DNA of 17,341 nucleotides, taken from the NCBI GenBank assembly GCA_905369775.1, contig CAJPJR010000043.1, positions 1 through 17,341 on the forward strand, read 5' to 3'. The notes below the pieces were generated by a model that was not told the origin of the DNA, did no database searches, and worked only from the letters and a program-made list of their open reading frames with translations. This stretch comes from Prevotellaceae bacterium UBA1746. Its GTDB lineage: Bacteria > Bacteroidota > Bacteroidia > Bacteroidales > Bacteroidaceae. The translations under genes and the position numbers were made by a program. Positions 13,645 to 17,341 of the stretch are shown in pieces (within the stretch, counting starts at the first letter, position 1; every line of letters starts with the position of its first letter).

Positions 13645-14646
13645 TCAGCGGACTTCGACGCGGGTGGCGGCGACGGCGCCCACGGGGCCGTGGACACCGC
13701 GGGTGAGGAAGGCCACGAGCGTGAGGCGGCGGAGATTGAAGCGCGTGGTGGTAGCGAAACGGGCGGACAAACCGAGACCGACGGGGAGCTTTATTTCGCC
13801 GTGCACGCGGTAGGGATCGGCACCGGCCACGGCTCCGGGACTTCCGGGCGAGGTGGGTTGCGCTGCCGCGGATCGGGCGTCGGTCGAACGGGTGAGCACA
13901 TTGGCCTGCGGGGCGGCGGCAGGACGCGTCATGGCCGGAGCCGAGCTGCCCGGGCGGGGCGCCGCCAGACGGTGGGCGGCGGGGCCGGTGAGATCGAGGC
14001 GCAGCACGTGGCGGTGGAGGTAGTCGGCGCGTTCCGTGCCGTCGGCCAACGTTTGCGGGGCCGTGATGCTGTCTTCGACCAACCAAAGGTGGAGATACGT
14101 TTCGGCGTCGGCCTGCCCTGCGGCGTCGGTGAGGTGGCGGGGGCGGAGGGTGTAGGAGAGGGTGCGCGTGGCGAGTGCCACGTGGGCATCGGCCACGAGC
14201 GACTGCTGGGCCGCTGCGTCGGCATCGGCCGCGAGGGCGAGATGCTCGGCCAGGGCGGCATTCCAGGCGGAGGGGCGCAGCAGTGTGCCCCCGACGGGCC
14301 GATCGACCGTGCCTTGGGGCCAGGAGTTGACGCGGGCTTCGTCGGTGAGGCGGCGGGCATCGGGGCCGGCGAGGCCGCGGGGCGAGGCATCGGTGGAGAG
14401 GGCGAGCGCACCGCCGTGGACGGAGACCGCGATGATGCGGGCGCCGGCGGGACCGGCGGTGAGGCTGTGCAGGAGGTCGGCGGCGGCGGGGCAGTTGCTG
14501 CACCGTTGGCCGGTGAAGTCGACGAGCAGCACGTTGCGCCGCGGCACGATGGGGGCGGGGTCTTCGCGCCAGCGGTCGGGGCGCTCCACGGCGTCGCAAC
14601 CGACGAGGAGCAGGAGGGCGAGGAGTGGGAGGAGGAGACGGGACAT
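13645..14646 (-). CDS. Omp28-like lipoprotein with thioredoxin-type CxxC
   Basis: The 333-residue protein starts MSRLLLPLLALLLLVGC, a lipoprotein signal with lipobox LVGC and lipid-carrying Cys17. The thioredoxin-like part contains LLVDFTGQRCSNCPAAADLL with the CSNC pair at 49-52, followed by a typical IIAVSVHGG strand. This arrangement is that of the Omp28-related outer membrane proteins of Bacteroidales. An Ala-, Pro- and Ser-rich insert (229-278) interrupts the C-terminal beta region and looks like a lineage-specific expansion. The ATG at 14646 places the lipobox correctly; the frame runs 12 codons further up but into repeat DNA. The protein is probably at the outer membrane; its redox role is unproven. 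It follows the S8 protease gene after the 85-bp repeat array. Confidence 0.85.
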   Translation of the reverse strand: MSRLLLPLLALLLLVGCDAVERPDRWREDPAPIVPRRNVLLVDFTGQRCSNCPAAADLLHSLTAGPAGARIIAVSVHGGALALSTDASPRGLAGPDARRLTDEARVNSWPQGTVDRPVGGTLLRPSAWNAALAEHLALAADADAAAQQSLVADAHVALATRTLSYTLRPRHLTDAAGQADAETYLHLWLVEDSITAPQTLADGTERADYLHRHVLRLDLTGPAAHRLAAPRPGSSAPAMTRPAAAPQANVLTRSTDARSAAAQPTSPGSPGAVAGADPYRVHGEIKLPVGLGLSARFATTTRFNLRRLTLVAFLTRGVHGPVGAVAATRVEVR

Positions 14647-14678
14647 GGGGGTGAAACGGTGAGAAAGGGTGGGACGGT

Positions 14679-15120
14679 GCAATGCTTTTTGCCGAAGTAT
14701 TCAATTGAAAACCAAGGACTTGCAATGCTTTTCGCCGAGCCGTCAGTGGAAATCGAGGGCGTCGGCGATGCTGCGGTCGAAGCATTCGCTTGAAAACCAC
14801 GGCCTTGCAATGCTTTTCGCCGAGCTGTCAGCGGAAATCGAGGGCGTCGGCGATGCTGCGGTCGAGGCATTCGCTTGAAAACCAAGGCGGTGCGGTGCTT
14901 TCCGCCAGGCTGTCAGCGGAAATCGAGGGCGTAGGCGATGCTGCGGTCGAAGCATTCGCTTGAAAACCAAGGCGGTGCGGTGCTTGCTGCGCGGGCGTTC
15001 GTGGAAATCGAGGGCGTAGGCGATGCTGCGGCCAAAGCATTCGCTTGAAAAACAAGGCCTTGCAACGCTTTTCGCCGAGCCGTCAGCGGATCATCGAGGG
15101 CGTTGGCGGTGCGTCGGGCG
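14679..15120. repeat. 85-bp tandem repeat array between the protease and Omp28-like genes
   Basis: The array fills nearly the whole 474-bp gap. Full units begin at 14722, 14807, 14892 and 14977, exactly 85 bp apart. A last partial unit (15062 to about 15110) abuts the protease stop. At the other end a 43-bp unit (14679-14721) has lost 42 bp between two CGA triplets. Each unit contains AGCATTCGC and a matching GCAATGCT that can pair around a GAAAACC-type loop. The period is not a multiple of three, so it does not encode a repeat protein. One unit (14977) has a diverged middle of equal length. Confidence 0.95.
14692..14699 (-). promoter_or_regulatory. Possible -7 element before the Omp28-like gene
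   Basis: TACTTCGG on the minus strand, followed by CAAAAAGC, lies 46 bp upstream of the ATG at 14646 inside the shortened repeat unit. The same bases in full units are more GC-rich (GCTTCGAC). It is a weak match to TAnnTTTG and no -33 box is seen. Confidence 0.25.
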
Positions 15121-17341
15121 TCAGCGGGCGGGGTTCACGAGTTTGCGGGTGACCACGGCGCCCGGGGTGACGATGCGCAGCAGGAGGATGCCCGGGGCGG
15201 CGGAGGGGAGGTCGGCCGGTGTGATGACGACTTCGCTACCCTGGGCAGGGCGCGAGAGCGTGCGGCTGAAGAGCGTGCGGCCGTCGAGCGCCGAGACCGT
15301 GACCACGGCTTGCGACTCGGGCGCGTTGAAGAGGATGCGCCAGGCCTCGGGGCTCAGACTCAGCGAGACGGGTGCCGCCGAGTGGCCGGGGCGCGCGATG
15401 CCCGTGGTGGCCGCGTGTTTCAGCGCAAGCAGCAGACCCTTGTAGGCATCGATGCGGCCGTAGCCGTAGAGCGGCGTCCACTCGGCTTTTTGCATCACGG
15501 AGGGGCGGCGGGCACTGTGGCGGATGATGTCGGTGATGTCGGCCGGTGTGAGGGTGGGACTGGCCTGCAACCACAGCGCCACGCAGCCTGCCACGAAGGG
15601 CGAAGCCATCGATGTGCCCTGCATCGCGCCATAATAGTAGGTGCGGTCGCCGCGCTTCAGCACATCGGCGATGAAGGTGGTTTTGGCCTCCGGGTTGAAG
15701 CCCGGTGCGAGGGCATTGAGCGCGCTGCACACCATGCTGCCGGGGGCCAAGACGGTGGGGCGCACGCGGAGGGTGTCGAGACCCGGGCCGTTGGACGAGA
15801 AGTAGCTGCGCAAACCCACCTGGTCGATGCCGTTGAGCACCACGTTGGGGCGGTTGCCGCGGGGCGTGGGGTGGAGGGCATCGGGGTAGTCCTTGCGCGA
15901 GGTGAAGCTGCCCACGGCTATGGCCGAGGGAATGGTGGCGGCGCCTTCGCCCACGAGGTAGTCGGCGGTGGGGGCGAGGTGCTCGGCGGCGTGGCCGGGC
16001 ACGGCGGTGGGCGAGAAGCGACCTTGGTGGCGCTCACACCAGAAGTGGAAGGTGCGTTCGCTCCGCACCGAGGCGGGGAGGCTGATGGCAAAGACCACTT
16101 CGGCGGCGGGATCGTTGAGGTCGACGCGCACGCGGTTCACGTGCAGGCGCACACTCCAGTGCTCTTTGAGGTTGTGGCGGTCGGCACCCGAGCGGATGTC
16201 GGCGCAGCGTTGCCAGAAGGCGGCGTCCATGGGCAGGAGTTTGCCCTGCGTGAGGACGTAGGGGCGGAGTTTGAAGCGCACGGCGCGGTCGGGTGTTTGA
16301 CCCCAGAGGGCGAGTTCGGCATCGGGATAGACACCGTCTTCGCCGGTTTTGGTGCGGGTGAAACGCACGTAGCGCGTCTGTCCGGGTTGGAGGGTGGCGC
16401 CCACGTGCAGGTCGTCGATGCCCTCATTGCCCATGGCGGCGACGATGATGCCCCCGGGGCCGGTGAGGGCGGAGAGGGTGCGATCGTAGGGCGTGGTGCC
16501 GTCGTGCGGACCGATTTGCGAGCCGAAGCTCAGGTTGGTGACCCAGGGCATGTGGCGCCGGCGGGCGAAACTGCTGATGAAGCGCACGTCTTCGATCACC
16601 TCGGCGCCCTCGAAGGTGGAGGGGATGAGGAGGAGCGAGGCACCGGGGGCGACGCCGTGGAAGTGGTTGCCCACTTCGCTGCCGGCGGCGATGGCCGCCA
16701 CGTGCGTGCCGTGGCCCCCGCCTTGCAAATCGACGTGGTCGGTGCCGTCGACGATGGTGGTGCTGTCGACCGGCAGGGAGCCGTCGCGCGTGGGGGTGTA
16801 GCCGCTGCGGTCCCAGAGGGCGATGATGCGGCTGCGCCCCTCCCGGTCGAGGAAGGCGGGGTGGCGATATTCGAAACTGCGGTCGATGATGCCGATGATC
16901 ACGCCGCGGCCGTCGAAGGGCGTGTCGAGTTGGGTGCCGGCTTGCACGCGGTCGACGTCGGCGGCGCGGCGGGCTTTGTCGAGCAGCGGGGCGAAGGTGC
17001 GGCGTGGCGTGAGGCTCTGCACACGGGGGTCGGCGGCGAGGCGGCGCAGCGTGGCGGCGTCGGCCGTGAGGGCGAGGAGCCCTTCGGAGAGGACGCGGGG
17101 TTGTGCCGCGGGGTAGTCGGCCGCGAGGCGGTCGGCGGGGAGGGTGGTCTCGACGTAGACGGCGGTGCGGAGCGTGTCGGCCGCGGGGTCGGCACCGGCG
17201 CGGAGGAGGTGCGGGGCGTCGGCGAGGAGGAGACTGTGGAGGGCGGGATCGGCCTTGGACAGGGCGAGGGAGTCGACGCGGGCGGGGATTGCGGCGGCCG
17301 TGGGGACACGGGGGGTGCCGGCAGGGGCGTGGGGCGTGGGG
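15121..17341 (-). CDS. S8 subtilisin-like serine protease with T9SS sorting domain (5' partial)
   Basis: The frame is open to the right edge, so the start codon and signal peptide lie outside the window; about 739 residues are visible. The catalytic Asp is in GVIIGIIDRSFEYRHPAF (codon 16882-16884), the His in GGGHGTHVAAIAAGS, the oxyanion Asn in AAMGNEGIDD and the Ser in MQGTSMASPFVAG (codon 15610-15612), so the enzyme looks active. Before the Asp, the segment TLRTAVYVETTLPADR to QSLTPRRTFAPLLD resembles an inhibitory prodomain. A beta-rich insert separates His and Ser, as in other Bacteroidetes S8 proteases. The last 75 residues (from about SPEAWRILFNAPESQ, with VSALDGRTLFSRTLS and PGILLLRIVTPG) form a type A C-terminal sorting domain, so it is probably secreted by the type IX system. 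The 85-bp repeat array begins at its stop codon. Confidence 0.92.
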   Translation of the reverse strand, partial: PTPHAPAGTPRVPTAAAIPARVDSLALSKADPALHSLLLADAPHLLRAGADPAADTLRTAVYVETTLPADRLAADYPAAQPRVLSEGLLALTADAATLRRLAADPRVQSLTPRRTFAPLLDKARRAADVDRVQAGTQLDTPFDGRGVIIGIIDRSFEYRHPAFLDREGRSRIIALWDRSGYTPTRDGSLPVDSTTIVDGTDHVDLQGGGHGTHVAAIAAGSEVGNHFHGVAPGASLLLIPSTFEGAEVIEDVRFISSFARRRHMPWVTNLSFGSQIGPHDGTTPYDRTLSALTGPGGIIVAAMGNEGIDDLHVGATLQPGQTRYVRFTRTKTGEDGVYPDAELALWGQTPDRAVRFKLRPYVLTQGKLLPMDAAFWQRCADIRSGADRHNLKEHWSVRLHVNRVRVDLNDPAAEVVFAISLPASVRSERTFHFWCERHQGRFSPTAVPGHAAEHLAPTADYLVGEGAATIPSAIAVGSFTSRKDYPDALHPTPRGNRPNVVLNGIDQVGLRSYFSSNGPGLDTLRVRPTVLAPGSMVCSALNALAPGFNPEAKTTFIADVLKRGDRTYYYGAMQGTSMASPFVAGCVALWLQASPTLTPADITDIIRHSARRPSVMQKAEWTPLYGYGRIDAYKGLLLALKHAATTGIARPGHSAAPVSLSLSPEAWRILFNAPESQAVVTVSALDGRTLFSRTLSRPAQGSEVVITPADLPSAAPGILLLRIVTPGAVVTRKLVNPAR

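Noticed and set aside
14722..15120. Compensatory base changes in the 85-bp unit hairpins as proof of an RNA
   Set aside because: Some changes keep pairing only in plus-strand RNA (G-U pairs in units 14892 and 14977), another only in minus-strand RNA (unit 15062), so there is no consistent support.

Overview
The window looks like chromosomal DNA of a GC-rich member of the Bacteroidales, probably Prevotellaceae or a close relative. This rests on the dnaN, coaBC, DUF4835 and recN gene cluster, promoters of the Bacteroidetes type (TTTG, 19 bp, TAnnTTTG), an S8 protease ending in a type IX secretion sorting domain, an Omp28-type lipoprotein, and the absence of Shine-Dalgarno sequences. All twelve supported genes lie on the minus strand, so transcription runs right to left. 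The long plus-strand open frames are shadows of these genes.

Right part (17341 to 12855): an envelope and secretion block. It holds an S8 subtilisin-like protease whose start lies beyond the right edge, an array of 85-bp tandem repeats filling the gap after its stop codon, an Omp28-like lipoprotein with a thioredoxin-type CxxC motif, and a small secreted protein.

Middle (12813 to 8358): the accessory-looking part, less GC-rich around the Fic gene. In order it holds a Fic enzyme with an N-terminal inhibitory motif, six palindromes repeating every 42 bp, a stand-alone LytTR DNA-binding protein, and a membrane-anchored, possibly phosphodiester-glycosidase-like protein whose start overlaps the LytTR stop (ATGA). 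The last 70 bp or so of that gene are duplicated just downstream, followed by a strong terminator. Next comes a well-formed promoter with a 21-bp-spaced direct repeat just upstream, of the kind LytTR regulators bind. It drives two small secreted proteins of unknown function, and a second terminator closes the unit. The inferred system is that the LytTR protein activates the secreted-protein operon, while the palindrome array controls the LytTR and membrane-protein pair.

Left part (8149 to 267): the conserved housekeeping block. Tandem promoter-like elements precede dnaN (sliding clamp). Then come coaBC (coenzyme A synthesis), a DUF4835/PorD-like periplasmic protein, recN (DNA repair) and a secreted protease-like TPR protein, ending in a terminator. 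AT-rich TATATA islands stand before dnaN, coaBC and the TPR gene, but not before the DUF4835 gene or recN. This suggests three transcription units. The first 120 bp are almost free of C on the plus strand.
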